This document shows, piece after piece, positions 45,387-55,430 of a stretch of DNA of 64,000 bases. Position 1 is the first letter of the stretch. The number at the start of each line of letters is the position of its first letter. Source of the stretch: Rhodopseudomonas faecalis. Lineage in GTDB: Bacteria > Pseudomonadota > Alphaproteobacteria > Rhizobiales > Xanthobacteraceae. Location: the NCBI RefSeq assembly GCF_003217325.1, contig NZ_QJTI01000007.1, forward strand, positions 1 to 64,000, read 5' to 3'. Under the pieces are notes generated by a model. That model was given only the letters and a program-made list of their open reading frames with translations, made no database searches and was not told the DNA's origin. A program made the translations under genes and the position numbers.

Positions 45387-46238
45387 TTATACCGCGATAT
45401 TGTCGATCAGCCGGGTGGTGCCGATCCGCGCCGCCACCAGCAGCCTGACCGGGCCGTCCGCCACCGAGCGGATCGGCGCCAGCGTTTCGGCGTGGCGCGC
45501 TTCTAGATAATCGAGCTCAAAGCCGGCGGCGGTGATCAGCTTGGCGCCGCCAGCGAGCGCGGCCTTGATCTTGTCGCCGTCGCGCAGGCGCCCTGCGGTC
45601 TCTTTCAGGCTGCGATACAGCGCCGGCGCGGCGCGGCGCTCCTCGTCCGACAGGTAGACATTGCGCGACGAGCGCGCGAGGCCGTCACGCTCGCGCGAGG
45701 TGGCGATGCCGATCACCTTGACGCCGAGGTCGAGGTCTCGCGCCATCTGCGTCACGACGCGCAGCTGCTGAAAATCCTTCTCGCCGAAAATCGCGATGTC
45801 GGGCCGCACCTGGGTGAACAGCTTGCCGACCACCGTGGTCACGCCGCCGAAGAAGTGCGGCCGAAAGCGGTCTTCCAGGCCGGCCAGCGCCGGGCCCTCG
45901 GTCAGAATCTTGCTGGCAAAGCCGGGCGGATACATGGTTTTCGCATCCGGCCCCCAGACCAGATCGACATTCTCGGCGGCGAGCTTGGCGAGATCGGCCT
46001 TCCAGGTGCGTGGATAGGAGCCGAAATCCTCATTGGGCGCGAACTGGGTCGGATTGACGAAGATCGACACCACCACCTTGGAGGCGCGCCGTTTGGCCTG
46101 TCGTACCAGAGAAAGATGGCCTTCATGGAGCGCGCCCATCGTCGGAACCAGGGCCACGGTGGCTTTGCGGGCGCGGAGGGTGTCGAGCGCGCGGCGCAGG
46201 GCCGGCAGCGTCCGGGCGACAATTGGGGTGCGGGACAT
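45387..46238 (-). CDS. panC: Pantothenate synthetase
   Basis: PanC joins pantoate and beta-alanine with ATP to make pantothenate, the CoA precursor. The 283-residue product has the ATP-binding [36 protein letters not shown], the [21 protein letters not shown] block and the [11 protein letters not shown] signature. Length matches the family. The ATG 46238 was picked because the conserved region begins a few residues in; the reading can run to 46412 but without coding character. It converges with DUF1489 across the palindrome. Confidence 0.96.
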   Translation of the reverse strand: MSRTPIVARTLPALRRALDTLRARKATVALVPTMGALHEGHLSLVRQAKRRASKVVVSIFVNPTQFAPNEDFGSYPRTWKADLAKLAAENVDLVWGPDAKTMYPPGFASKILTEGPALAGLEDRFRPHFFGGVTTVVGKLFTQVRPDIAIFGEKDFQQLRVVTQMARDLDLGVKVIGIATSRERDGLARSSRNVYLSDEERRAAPALYRSLKETAGRLRDGDKIKAALAGGAKLITAAGFELDYLEARHAETLAPIRSVADGPVRLLVAARIGTTRLIDNIAV

Positions 46239-46435
46239 CAGAGACTCAAAGTTGCAGTGCTTGCGAACGCGGAACTGTAGCAAGCCAAACAACGGCTCGC
46301 CACTTGCGATCAGCGGCGGTCTGATGGCGATGGCAAGCGCAGCTCGACGGGCGCAACGCGGTGACGCAGCCGCCGCCGCCCCGATTGACGGTGCGGCGTC
46401 GCGACGCCACATAGCCGGCGAAGGAACATCAGATC

Positions 46436-47176
46436 ATGACGCGCGATCGCACTCCGTCTCCTCTCGACCGGCCGGCCGATCACGACAGCGCCACGCCGGC
46501 GCCGCTGTCGGCCTCGGACGAGATCGCCGCGTTTGTCGCCAAGGCGCGCGCGATGTCGCCGCATGCCAGCGGTGCGCGCGGCCGGCTGGTGTTCGCGCTT
46601 GATGCCACCATGAGCCGGCAGCCGACCTGGGACATGGCCTGCCATCTGCAGGCCGACATGTTTCGCGAGGCGGCTGCGCTTGGCAGCCTGGATATCAAGC
46701 TGGTCTATTACCGCGGTCTCGCCGAATGCCGCGCCAGCGGCTGGGTCTCGGATTCGGACACGCTGGCGCGCTTGATGGGCAAGATCGATTGCCGCGGCGG
46801 CCATACCCAGATCGGCCGGGTGCTGGCCGAGACCAGGCGGCAGGCGGTGGAGTCTGGCGTGCGCGCGCTGGTGTTCGTCGGCGATGCCGTCGAGGAGCCG
46901 ATTGATGATCTGTGCGCGACCGCCGGCGAGCTCGGCTTGCTGAAAGTGCCGGCCTTTGTGTTTCAGGAGGGCGCCGATCCTGGCGCTGAACAGGCGCTGC
47001 GCGAGATCGCACGGCTAAGCGGCGGCGCCTGGTGCCGGTTCGATCCGGGCGCGGCCGGCCAGCTGCGCGAATTGCTGCGCGCCGCCGCGGCCTATGCGGC
47101 CGGTGGCCGCGACGCGCTGCGCCAGCTCGCGCAATCAGCCCATGGGGCGGCACTGCTGCTCGGCCAGATGCGTTAG
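46436..47176 (+). CDS. VWA-like domain protein
   Basis: The 246-residue cytoplasmic protein has an alpha/beta von Willebrand A-type pattern. The first strand reads GRLVFALDATMSRQPTWD, a MIDAS-like D-x-T-x-S in which the usual DxSxS is changed to DATMS. Then come LDIKLVYYRG, GHTQIGRVLAE (the Thr loop), and RALVFVGDAVEE. It probably binds a divalent metal and a partner protein. The product is a family member of unknown role. A membrane-anchored DnaJ gene follows 56 bp downstream on the same strand, and panC is divergent. Start ATG 46436. Confidence 0.8.
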   Translation: MTRDRTPSPLDRPADHDSATPAPLSASDEIAAFVAKARAMSPHASGARGRLVFALDATMSRQPTWDMACHLQADMFREAAALGSLDIKLVYYRGLAECRASGWVSDSDTLARLMGKIDCRGGHTQIGRVLAETRRQAVESGVRALVFVGDAVEEPIDDLCATAGELGLLKVPAFVFQEGADPGAEQALREIARLSGGAWCRFDPGAAGQLRELLRAAAAYAAGGRDALRQLAQSAHGAALLLGQMR

Positions 47177-47232
47177 CTCGGCCTGGAACAGCTGTCCGTG
47201 CATTCGATCATCAATCACGTTATATCCAGGCC

Positions 47233-47958
47233 ATGCCCACACTGATCGCAGGTGTTGTCGCCGTTATCCTGTTGTACTCGCTGCTGCAGATGGTCCGCAC
47301 AGCGAATCCAGCGAAACTCGCCCGTGTCATCAAACTGGGCGGCGGCATCCTGTGCCTGGCGGTGGCCGCGATCACCGGGTTCAAGGGCCAGCTCGCCATC
47401 GCGATTCCGGTCGGGCTGTTCGGCGCCGGTCTGCTCGGCTGGGGGCCGGGGCTGGCGATGTTCGGCAATTTCGGCGGCATCTTCCGCGGCATGGGGCGGC
47501 GTTCGACCGGCCAGACCTCGACGGTGCGCTCGCCATTTCTGGAAATGACGCTCGACCATGACAGCGGCGCGCTGACCGGCCGCCTGGTGGCGGGCCGTTA
47601 TGCCGGTCGATCGCTGGATGAATTTGGGCTGGCGCCGCTGGCGGCGCTGCTGCCGGAATTCGACGCGGAGAGCTGCGCGTTACTTGAAAGCTATCTTGAC
47701 CGCCGGTTTCCCGCTTGGCGTCAGAACGCGCAAGGCGAGCGGACAGGGCGGCGTGGCAGCGAGGCGTCGAGCGGTAAAATGACGGACGAGGAGGCCTACC
47801 AGATCCTTGGCCTGCAGCCGGGGGCGAGCCCCGACGAGATCGGGCGTGCCCACCGTTCCTTGATGAAGAAACTGCATCCCGACCAGGGGGGGTCGACGTA
47901 CCTGGCTGCCCGCGTAAACACGGCCAAGGATACCTTGCTTCGCACTCATCGCAACTAA
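47233..47958 (+). CDS. Membrane-anchored DnaJ-domain protein (DjlA/Pam18-like)
   Basis: The 241-residue product has two N-terminal hydrophobic segments (LIAGVVAVILLYSLLQMV and LGGGILCLAVAAITGFKGQLAIAIPVGLFGAGLLGWGPGLAM) and a middle region of unclear fold. The C-terminal J-domain is MTDEEAYQILGLQPGASPDEIGRAHRSLMKKLHPDQGGST with the HPD tripeptide that stimulates Hsp70. The layout resembles mitochondrial Tim14/Pam18. The start ATG 47233 lies 56 bp after the VWA gene, so both may share an mRNA. A role in import or in membrane-associated DnaK work is family-based inference. Confidence 0.85.
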   Translation: MPTLIAGVVAVILLYSLLQMVRTANPAKLARVIKLGGGILCLAVAAITGFKGQLAIAIPVGLFGAGLLGWGPGLAMFGNFGGIFRGMGRRSTGQTSTVRSPFLEMTLDHDSGALTGRLVAGRYAGRSLDEFGLAPLAALLPEFDAESCALLESYLDRRFPAWRQNAQGERTGRRGSEASSGKMTDEEAYQILGLQPGASPDEIGRAHRSLMKKLHPDQGGSTYLAARVNTAKDTLLRTHRN

Positions 47959-48174
47959 CTCCGCACGCCACGCTACGCGATTGACTGCGAGTTGCTGCCT
48001 GCTCTCTACCGACGCCAGATGCCTCCCGTCATTTTCCCGACGTGGTTAAGCACCCTGCTGTGTTGTAGCGGCGATATATTGACGAGTGGTTTTCAGCGCG
48101 TCTGTTTCAGCAGCCGTCAACCATGTGTGTTCACCAAGACACACGGTCGATTGTCGCAGCTGGACGCTGAAACG

Positions 48175-48210
48175 AAAACGGCGCGCGTCCGGTCAGGAGA
48201 CGCGCGCCGT
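48175..48210 (-). terminator. Intrinsic terminator of the carboxypeptidase gene
   Basis: A 12-bp perfect stem (48178-48189 with 48199-48210) lies just past the minus-strand stop at 48231. It is followed on the minus strand by a T-rich run (the plus-strand aaaa at 48175-48178 and beyond). Confidence 0.8.
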
Positions 48211-48230
48211 GTCGTCGGAGCGATGATGAC

Positions 48231-49958
48231 TCAGTTCTTGATGGCGATGCAGGAGATGTCCGAGCGCTTCAGCGTGCGGCACGCCGCTTCGGCCTGATCG
48301 CGGTCCAGCACCGCAAAGCGGGCGCGGTACAGCTTCTTGTCACCCTTGGCGACGGTCTCGGTGAACGACTCCGCCTTGGCGAGCAGGCCCTTGGACCGCT
48401 CACGCGCCGCATTGAGCCGCGACTTGGCTTCTGTCTCGCTTTCCAGCGCGCCGACCTGAATGATCCAGCCGGCATGAATGGCGGGCTTGGTGCTGGCCGG
48501 CGCCACCACCGGCGACGACGGCTGGACGCGCGCCGGATCGGCATAGGCCATGCTGCTGCGGCCGCCGTTCATGGTCGAGGAAGCCGGCAACACGCCCAAA
48601 ATGCCCTGGCCGGTGCCGTGCGCGGCCGGCTGTTGCGGCAGGTCGGCGCTGTCGCCACGATCGGACTTGGCAATCACGGCGGCCGAGGTTTCGGCGACTT
48701 CGCTGCGAGCCGGAATGGCGCTGGTCACCGCCGGGGCGGGATGGCTCGGGCCGGCCGAAGCCACCTTTACCGTGCCAGCTTTCACTTGAACGGTTTTGAC
48801 CCGCACCGGCTTCATCGGTTCGCTCGAGCCGGGGATCGCGGCGAGTTGCTGATTTTGGATCACGCCGTTGTTGAGCGGGCCGGCTTCAGGCTTTTGAGCG
48901 GCCGGGGTGGGCGCTGCCGCGCGGGTGGCGGGCTGCGGGCGAACCACCGGCTCGGGATCGGCATCGGCCACCTGGGTAACCGGGGCCGGACGGGCGACGC
49001 TGCGCTCTTCCGCCATGTCGTCCTGACCGCGGACATCGCGCTCGGTGATCGCGGCCACGGTGCGCTGGCCGGAAGCCTTGTCGAGGTTTTCGGCGAGCAG
49101 ATTGCGCATGATGGCATCGCGCGAACCGCCGCTGCGGCCGCCGAGCACCACGCCGATCAGGTGGCGGTTGCCACGCCGCATCGAGCTGACCAGGTTGAAG
49201 CCAGAGGCGCGGGTGTAGCCGGTCTTGATGCCGTCAACGCCCTCGACCACGCCGAGCAGGCGGTTGTGATTGCGGATCGGGTGGCCCTTGTAGACGAACA
49301 CGCTGGTGGCGAAATAGCGGTAGTAGCGCGGGAAGCGATCCTGAATCGCCCGGCCGAGGGTGGCCTGATCGCGCGCGGTGGTCACTTGGTCATCATTGGG
49401 CAGGCCGGAGGCGTTGCGATAGACCGTGCGCGACATGCCGAGCGCGCGCGCCTTCTTGGTCATCATCCGGGCAAAACTGTCTTCGTCACCGGCGATCGCT
49501 TCGGCGATCACCACGGCGGCGTCATTGGCGGAGCGGGTCACCAGCGCCTTGATCGCGTCTTCGACCCGCAGGGTCTGGCCGGGGCGCAGGCCGAGCTTGG
49601 TCGGGGCCTGGATCGAGGCGTGCTCGGACACGTCCATCTGGGAGTCGAGCGACAGCTTGCCGGCCTCCAGCCGCTCGAACAGCATATAGAGCGTCATGAT
49701 CTTGGTGAGCGAGGCGGGGTGGCGCAGCGAGTCGGGATTGTTGGCGCTCAGGATCGAGCCGGAATTGCCGTCGACGATGATCGACGCGAAGGCCGGGTTG
49801 TAGCTCGGGGCCGAAACGTGGTTGCGGGCATGATGCCGGTGATTGCGATGGCGGCGGGCGTCAGCAGTGTCGGCGGTGAAGACCACGGCGGCAGTGACGG
49901 TGGCTAGCCCAAGGACACAAGCCCTCAGGGCGCGCGAAACTGAGGTGTTGTGATGCAT
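48231..49958 (-). CDS. D-alanyl-D-alanine carboxypeptidase with C-terminal SPOR domain
   Basis: This low-molecular-weight penicillin-binding protein trims the terminal D-Ala from peptidoglycan pentapeptides in the periplasm. The 575-residue chain begins with a signal peptide (ALRACVLGLATVTAAVVFTADTADA). The catalytic domain carries the family triad SLTKIM (SxxK), SANDAAV (SxN) and KTGYTRASG (KTG). A Pro/Ala-rich linker of about 170 residues follows, then a C-terminal SPOR domain (AGWIIQVGALESETEAKSRLNAARERSKGLL ... CRTLKRSDISCIAI) that binds denuded septal peptidoglycan. The SPOR domain places it at division sites. A terminator follows the stop. Confidence 0.95.
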   Translation of the reverse strand: MHHNTSVSRALRACVLGLATVTAAVVFTADTADARRHRNHRHHARNHVSAPSYNPAFASIIVDGNSGSILSANNPDSLRHPASLTKIMTLYMLFERLEAGKLSLDSQMDVSEHASIQAPTKLGLRPGQTLRVEDAIKALVTRSANDAAVVIAEAIAGDEDSFARMMTKKARALGMSRTVYRNASGLPNDDQVTTARDQATLGRAIQDRFPRYYRYFATSVFVYKGHPIRNHNRLLGVVEGVDGIKTGYTRASGFNLVSSMRRGNRHLIGVVLGGRSGGSRDAIMRNLLAENLDKASGQRTVAAITERDVRGQDDMAEERSVARPAPVTQVADADPEPVVRPQPATRAAAPTPAAQKPEAGPLNNGVIQNQQLAAIPGSSEPMKPVRVKTVQVKAGTVKVASAGPSHPAPAVTSAIPARSEVAETSAAVIAKSDRGDSADLPQQPAAHGTGQGILGVLPASSTMNGGRSSMAYADPARVQPSSPVVAPASTKPAIHAGWIIQVGALESETEAKSRLNAARERSKGLLAKAESFTETVAKGDKKLYRARFAVLDRDQAEAACRTLKRSDISCIAIKN

Positions 49959-50282
49959 AAACGTCCCCGTCTTCTGTCCACAGGATCACTGGTTCGTGAG
50001 GCCAAAATAAGCCCGTCTCCGAAAGCCCTGTTTTGCGTCTTGAGCTGTGCTGGTCCGCCGTTTGCGACGGTGACCGCGCTCTTCGGCTAATTCGCTGCAT
50101 TGGCGCGGTTTTCACACAAAACTACGCGCCTATAGCGCCTGGCAGCCTAGGCTTGGCGGGTTTCAAAAAGGTTAACCAACCGTTGCGTAGATGCGCGGGA
50201 TTTGCGGCGACTGCGCGGGTTTGTTCGCTATACGGCCGACCGCCCCTGGGGAGCGGCCGGCCGATCGCCTGGCGACTGGTGG
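49959..50282. other. Intergenic region between carboxypeptidase start and TadG-like gene end
   Basis: About 320 bp. The part next to 49959 should carry the carboxypeptidase promoter. Near 50230-50265 is a GC-rich imperfect hairpin just past the TadG-like stop, without a T run. I see no gene. Confidence 0.5.
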
Positions 50283-51782
50283 TTACTTGGACAGCCGCAG
50301 TTTGGTCAGCGAGGAGCCGATCGCCTGGAACGCGAGCTTAATCTGGTCGGCGCTGGTGGACTGATAGAACTGGCCGTCATTGGCGCAGTATTTCAGCACG
50401 GCCGATTCAGGGTCGTTGGTGGTGTTAACCTGGATCGTGAACACCGTGGTATTGCCATTGGCGGGGTTCTTGATGTTTTGGCACAGCGTCCGCTGCCGGG
50501 CGTCGACCTCGGGCGAATAGTTCGAGCCGTCGCCGTTCCAGTAATTCTTGGTGTTGACGCCGTCGGACAGCAGGATGATGGCGTCGGTGTATTTGTAGCC
50601 GTCTTCCTTGGCCGGGCTGTTGAACGGCGGGCTCTGCAGTTGCAGCGCCATCCACGCCCAATGCATACCGATCGACTGGTTGGTGGCGCCGACCGCGGTC
50701 AGGCTGTTGATACGGCCCTTGATGGTGGTCGGGTCAGTCGACGTGTCGGCTTCATTGGCCTCGAAAGCCGATTTCATCGGCAGCATCGAGGGACCGCACT
50801 GAGAATAGTATTTGGCGACGAACAGGGTCGCCGGTTCAGCGACCGTCGGGATGACCTTGGTGGTATCGTTGTCATAGGTGTGCAGCAAATCGCGATCGGT
50901 GACGCAGCCCTTCCACTCTTTGCTGCGCTTTTCAGTCCAGGTTTTGCCACGTGATTGGCACTCGCTGGCGGTCTCATATTCGTCGTCGCTGCATTCACCG
51001 AAGAAGGTCCAGACTTTGTTGCCGGCCTTGCACAATTCGGCAGTGCGGTATTTCAGATTGCTGCTGCTGCAGCTGCCGTATTCCTTTTTGCTGTCATACT
51101 GATTGTCATAGAGCTTGCCGTGCCAATCCAGCCAGCTGGCGTTGATCTTGTCGGTGCCGACATTGACCATCTGGTTGAACGGGATGATGGCGATATAGAC
51201 GTCATCGCGGGTGGTCGCCGAAGCTTTCAGCGTGTTGACCAACTGGACGGCGGCCAACTTCATCGCTGGCAGCTTGCCGTCGTAATTCATCGAACCGGTG
51301 ATATCGAGCGCAATTGCCACCCGCAGCCGGGTCGCGCCCCAGGTCGAGGTTGCGGTGGCATTGAACGGGATGTTGTCGACGCCGGCCAGCTTGAGGAAAT
51401 TGGCGGGCATGTTTCCAGCCGCGGTGACCAGCACAGTCGAGGTGCCGTCGCTGGACTTCTTGGTGAAGGTGGTTGACACCGTGACGTTCGAGGCATCGCT
51501 GGCGGTGTACAGCGCGCGGAAGTAGCTATCGACCTTTGCCGGAATCTCGCTTTCGCGGATGATGCCGCTGCCATAATCCTTGGATGCCATCAGCGCGGCG
51601 GAATCCACCGCCGATTGCATGGCGGTGCGGGCCGACGCGGCGCGACTGTAGTCGATCGCGACGCCGACTGACACGATGATGGGTATGCTGGCAATCCCGA
51701 ACAAGACAGCGACGTTGCCGTCACGGGCGGCGAGAAACGTTGCTATCGACTTCCGGAGCCGGGGGGGAACAAGACTGATCAT
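50283..51782 (-). CDS. TadG-like pilus-assembly/VWA protein
   Basis: The 499-residue product starts with a TadE/G-type N-terminal helix: FLAARDGNVAVLFGIASIPIIVSVGVAIDYSRAASARTAMQSAVDSAALMASK. A large external VWA domain follows, with the MIDAS DITGSMNYDGKLPAMK. Four or more Cys pairs (SCSSSN, CKAGNK, CSDDEYE, CQSRGK) suggest a disulfide-bonded periplasmic region. In Tad loci such proteins support Flp-pilus assembly, but no flp, tadA or tadB genes are in the window, so it may be an orphan. Start ATG 51782. Confidence 0.86.
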   Translation of the reverse strand: MISLVPPRLRKSIATFLAARDGNVAVLFGIASIPIIVSVGVAIDYSRAASARTAMQSAVDSAALMASKDYGSGIIRESEIPAKVDSYFRALYTASDASNVTVSTTFTKKSSDGTSTVLVTAAGNMPANFLKLAGVDNIPFNATATSTWGATRLRVAIALDITGSMNYDGKLPAMKLAAVQLVNTLKASATTRDDVYIAIIPFNQMVNVGTDKINASWLDWHGKLYDNQYDSKKEYGSCSSSNLKYRTAELCKAGNKVWTFFGECSDDEYETASECQSRGKTWTEKRSKEWKGCVTDRDLLHTYDNDTTKVIPTVAEPATLFVAKYYSQCGPSMLPMKSAFEANEADTSTDPTTIKGRINSLTAVGATNQSIGMHWAWMALQLQSPPFNSPAKEDGYKYTDAIILLSDGVNTKNYWNGDGSNYSPEVDARQRTLCQNIKNPANGNTTVFTIQVNTTNDPESAVLKYCANDGQFYQSTSADQIKLAFQAIGSSLTKLRLSK

Positions 51783-52319
51783 GACAAACCCCGAAGTCCG
51801 CTGCACTGCCCTCCATTTCTGCCGCGACGGCTAAACATGGGGTAAAACTGTTCACAGAAAGCTGGTCAAATCCCTAGGGTCGCCGCGCCCAAGGCCGCGC
51901 GTGCTCAAGAGATCGTCAACAGACCGTCAATTCTGCCTTAAACGCAGGCCGCTGGTTCCGGCTGACGGGGTAAGCTTTGCTTAACCAAGCCGAGGGTGAT
52001 AGCGGCACTGCACAACTCGCGCGGCTCGGTGCCGTACGGAGCGGCGGAGCGGCCAAGGCGCTTGCGGCATTGCTTCCGCTGACCCATATTGACCCGGTCT
52101 GACGGTCGCAGGATTCGGCGCGTGCCGCGAGGCTGGCGCCGAAGGTGAGTCAGACACAATCGGAAGTTTTGTAGGGGGCTGATCGGCATGCCGGGCGCTC
52201 CCGGGATATTGTCGAACACTCGAGCTATGCCGCACGCCCGTTCAAATATTGCCACCCTTGAGTTGGAGCCGAAATTGGCGGAACTCGGCGCCCGGTCCGA
52301 CGCGCATCTGTCGACGCGG
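51783..52319. other. Intergenic region upstream of clpS
   Basis: About 537 bp between the TadG-like start and clpS. It holds both promoters. Alternative in-frame starts for ClpS fall in 52188-52320. I see no other gene or clear signal. A shadow reading 51938-52429 on the minus strand has no support. Confidence 0.45.
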
Positions 52320-52649
52320 ATGGGCGACGAAGGCCGCTCCGGACATCCCGGCAGCCCGACCACCTCGGTCATTACCAAGACCAAGCCGCGGACCAAACGC
52401 CCGAACATGTACCGGGTTTTGATCCTCAATGACGATTACACGCCGATGGAATTCGTCGTCCACGTCTTGGAGAAATTCTTCAATATGGACGTCGAGGCCG
52501 CGACCAAGGTGATGCTGCACGTTCACCATCACGGCATCGGCGAATGCGGCATCTTCACCTACGAGATCGCAGAGACCAAAGTGACGCAGGTGATGGATTT
52601 CGCCCGCAAGCACCAGCATCCTCTGCAATGCGTGATGGAAAAGAAATAA
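52320..52649 (+). CDS. clpS: ATP-dependent Clp protease adaptor ClpS
   Basis: ClpS binds N-terminal degron residues and hands the proteins to ClpAP. The core [79 protein letters not shown] has the family's Leu/Asn/Asp substrate-binding set and the His region. The start was placed at ATG 52320, which gives a 109-residue protein with a flexible lead of about 28 residues, normal for the family. Longer in-frame readings begin at 52188 and 52227 (ATGs) and code plausibly, so the real start is uncertain. It is followed by clpA 201 bp later on the same strand. Confidence 0.9.
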   Translation: MGDEGRSGHPGSPTTSVITKTKPRTKRPNMYRVLILNDDYTPMEFVVHVLEKFFNMDVEAATKVMLHVHHHGIGECGIFTYEIAETKVTQVMDFARKHQHPLQCVMEKK

Positions 52650-52681
52650 CTTTCTGGCACCGTCGCCGAATTGGGAATGGG

Positions 52682-52711
52682 TTTTGCATTGTGTTCTTTT
52701 GCATTGTGTTC
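52682..52711. repeat. 15-bp tandem duplication between clpS and clpA
   Basis: The unit ttttgcattgtgttc occurs twice in immediate succession at 52682-52696 and 52697-52711. It lies in the short clpS-clpA gap. It is probably a recent slippage product and could alter expression spacing. Confidence 0.8.
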
Positions 52712-52850
52712 TGTGGTGATGACCGACGACAGTTGCGTCGGCCGGCTCGGAACCGTGATTACGTCATGAGGTTGTCTAACTCCATGTAGAAGTTGTTGTT
52801 GCCTGACCCGGCGACGGCAGCCATGATAGGCGGGGCCACAGAGGACGAGA

Positions 52851-55250
52851 ATGCCAACATTTTCCCAGAGCCTTGAGCAATCCCTGCACCGCGCCCTCGC
52901 CATCGCGAATGAGCGCCATCATCAATACGCCACGCTTGAGCATCTGTTGTTGTCGCTGGTCGATGATTCCGACGCCGCGGCCGTGATGCGGGCGTGCAGC
53001 GTTGATCTCGACAAGCTGCGCGGCAGCCTCGTCAACTACCTGGAAACCGAGTTCGAGAACCTCGTCACCGATGGTTCCGAGGACGCCAAGCCGACCGCCG
53101 GCTTCCAGCGCGTGATCCAGCGCGCGGTGATCCACGTGCAATCCTCAGGGCGCGAGGAGGTGACCGGCGCCAACGTGCTGATCGCCATTTTCGCCGAGCG
53201 CGAAAGCCATGCCGCTTACTTCCTGCAGGAGCAGGACATGACGCGGTATGACGCCGTGAACTACATCAGCCATGGCATTGCCAAGCGGCCCGGCGTGTCC
53301 GAGGCGCGGCCGGTGCGCGGCGTCGATGAGGAGACCGAGACCAAGAGCGGCGACGACTCCAAGAAGAAGGGCGACGCGCTCGAGACCTATTGCGTCAACC
53401 TCAACAAGAAGGCGCGCGAGGGCAAGATCGACCCGGTGATCGGCCGCAACGCCGAGATCAGCCGCGCCATCCAGGTGCTGTGCCGCCGCCAGAAGAACAA
53501 TCCGCTGTTCGTGGGCGAGGCCGGCGTCGGCAAGACCGCGATCGCCGAAGGGCTCGCCAAGCGCATCGTGGAAAGCGAAGTGCCGGAAGTGCTTGCCGCT
53601 GCCACCGTGTTCTCGCTGGACATGGGCACGCTCTTGGCCGGTACCCGCTATCGCGGTGACTTCGAGGAGCGGCTCAAGCAGGTGCTCAAAGAGCTGGAGG
53701 CGCATCCCAACGCCATCCTGTTCATTGATGAGATCCATACCGTGATCGGCGCCGGCGCCACCTCCGGCGGCGCGATGGATGCCTCCAATCTGCTCAAGCC
53801 GGCATTGGCATCGGGCAGCATCCGCTGCATGGGCTCGACCACCTACAAGGAGTATCGCCAGCATTTTGAGAAGGACCGCGCCTTGGTGCGCCGGTTCCAG
53901 AAGATCGACGTCAACGAGCCGACCGTCGAAGACGCGATCGCGATCCTCAAGGGGCTAAAACCTTATTTCGAGGACTATCACAAGCTGAAATACACCGGCG
54001 AGGCGATCGAGGCCGCGGTGCAGCTGTCGTCGCGCTACATCCATGACCGCAAGCTGCCGGATAAGGCGATCGACGTGATCGATGAATCCGGCGCGGCGCA
54101 GATGCTGCTCGCCGAGAACAAGCGCAAGAAGACCATCGGCATCAAGGAGATTGAAGCCACGGTCGCCACCATGGCGCGGATTCCGCCCAAAAGCGTGTCC
54201 AAGGACGACGCCGAGGTGCTCAAGCATCTCGAGCAGACCTTGAAGCGGGTGGTGTTTGGCCAGGATCGCGCCATCGAGTCGCTGGCCGCCTCCATCAAGC
54301 TGGCGCGCGCTGGCCTGCGTGAACCGGAAAAGCCGATCGGCTGCTACCTGTTCTCTGGCCCGACCGGCGTCGGCAAGACCGAGGTCGCCAAACAGCTCGC
54401 TTCCACCTTGGGCGTCGAGCTGCTGCGCTTCGATATGTCGGAATATATGGAACGCCACACCGTCTCGCGGCTGATCGGCGCGCCGCCCGGCTATGTCGGC
54501 TTCGACCAGGGCGGCCTGCTGACCGACGGCGTTGATCAGCATCCGCATTGCGTGGTGCTGCTCGACGAAATCGAGAAGGCGCATCCTGACCTGTACAACG
54601 TGCTGCTGCAGATCATGGATCACGGCCGGCTCACCGATCACAACGGCAAGCAGGTCAACTTCCGGAATGTGATCTTGATCATGACCACCAATGCCGGTGC
54701 CGCTGATCTGGCGCGGCAGGCGTTCGGCTTCACCCGCACCAAGCGGGAAGGCGACGACCACGAGGCGATCAACCGGCAGTTCGCGCCGGAATTCCGCAAC
54801 CGGCTCGATGCGATTGTGTCGTTTGCGCATCTGAACGCCGACGTGATCGGCATGGTGGTCGAAAAGTTCGTGCTGCAGCTCGAGGCTCAGCTCGCCGACC
54901 GCGACGTCACCATCGAACTGTCCGAGCCGGCCAAGGCTTGGCTGGTGCAGCATGGCTATGACGAGCAGATGGGCGCCCGGCCAATGGCGCGGGTGATCCA
55001 GGAGCACATCAAGAAGCCGCTGGCGGATGAGGTGCTGTTCGGCAAGCTCAAGGGCGGCGGCCATGTGCGCGTGGTGCTGGTGCCCGATGAGGCGAACGCC
55101 GAGAAGGAGGCCGAGAAGATCGGCTTCGAATATCTCGACGGGCCGATCACGCCGAAGCCGGAAAACCTGCCGGCCGCCAAGAAGCGCTCGGCGCCGCGCA
55201 AGCCGAAGTCCGGCCCGGGCGGCTCCAAGGAGCCGCTGGTCAAGGCGTAG
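52851..55250 (+). CDS. clpA: ATP-dependent Clp protease ATP-binding subunit ClpA
   Basis: ClpA is the hexameric unfoldase that feeds substrates to ClpP. The 799-residue chain has the Clp_N repeat domain (residues 1-150), D1 AAA+ with Walker [10 protein letters not shown] (residues 222-230) and Walker B LFIDEIHT, and D2 with GPTGVGKTE (503-511, Lys509). Arginine fingers and sensor motifs follow. The C-terminal tail of about 40 residues ([21 protein letters not shown]...) is a basic extension beyond the E. coli length. It is preceded by clpS, as in the usual operon. A bidirectional terminator follows. Start ATG 52851 lies behind gagaggacgag. Confidence 0.97.
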   Translation: MPTFSQSLEQSLHRALAIANERHHQYATLEHLLLSLVDDSDAAAVMRACSVDLDKLRGSLVNYLETEFENLVTDGSEDAKPTAGFQRVIQRAVIHVQSSGREEVTGANVLIAIFAERESHAAYFLQEQDMTRYDAVNYISHGIAKRPGVSEARPVRGVDEETETKSGDDSKKKGDALETYCVNLNKKAREGKIDPVIGRNAEISRAIQVLCRRQKNNPLFVGEAGVGKTAIAEGLAKRIVESEVPEVLAAATVFSLDMGTLLAGTRYRGDFEERLKQVLKELEAHPNAILFIDEIHTVIGAGATSGGAMDASNLLKPALASGSIRCMGSTTYKEYRQHFEKDRALVRRFQKIDVNEPTVEDAIAILKGLKPYFEDYHKLKYTGEAIEAAVQLSSRYIHDRKLPDKAIDVIDESGAAQMLLAENKRKKTIGIKEIEATVATMARIPPKSVSKDDAEVLKHLEQTLKRVVFGQDRAIESLAASIKLARAGLREPEKPIGCYLFSGPTGVGKTEVAKQLASTLGVELLRFDMSEYMERHTVSRLIGAPPGYVGFDQGGLLTDGVDQHPHCVVLLDEIEKAHPDLYNVLLQIMDHGRLTDHNGKQVNFRNVILIMTTNAGAADLARQAFGFTRTKREGDDHEAINRQFAPEFRNRLDAIVSFAHLNADVIGMVVEKFVLQLEAQLADRDVTIELSEPAKAWLVQHGYDEQMGARPMARVIQEHIKKPLADEVLFGKLKGGGHVRVVLVPDEANAEKEAEKIGFEYLDGPITPKPENLPAAKKRSAPRKPKSGPGGSKEPLVKA

Positions 55251-55302
55251 TTACGCGGCTGCGTATCGTGGGCTACCGGTGTTCCGGCAGCCCGCGGTCA
55301 CG

Positions 55303-55358
55303 TTTCATGGCGCGCAGAATTTGTTTCATGGCGCGCAGAATTTCATGGCGCGCAGAAT
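55303..55358. repeat. Three tandem copies of tttcatggcgcgcagaat before the terminator
   Basis: Copies at 55303-55320, 55324-55341 and 55341-55358 follow one another, with a 3-bp spacer after the first and the second and third sharing one base. They sit in the short gap between clpA and the terminator. They are probably slippage-derived and unrelated to the gene ends. Confidence 0.8.
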
Positions 55359-55361
55359 TGA

Positions 55362-55391
55362 AAAAGGGCCGGTCACGCGACCGGCCCTTTT
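55362..55391. terminator. Bidirectional terminator between clpA and the glycosyltransferase gene
   Basis: A 13-bp perfect stem (55362-55374 with 55379-55391) with a four-base loop is flanked by A's on the left and T's on the right. It therefore serves both convergent genes. Confidence 0.88.
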
Positions 55392-55430
55392 CTTATGCGA
55401 GTGTCACAGGCGCCGGAGCCGCAAGCGCGA

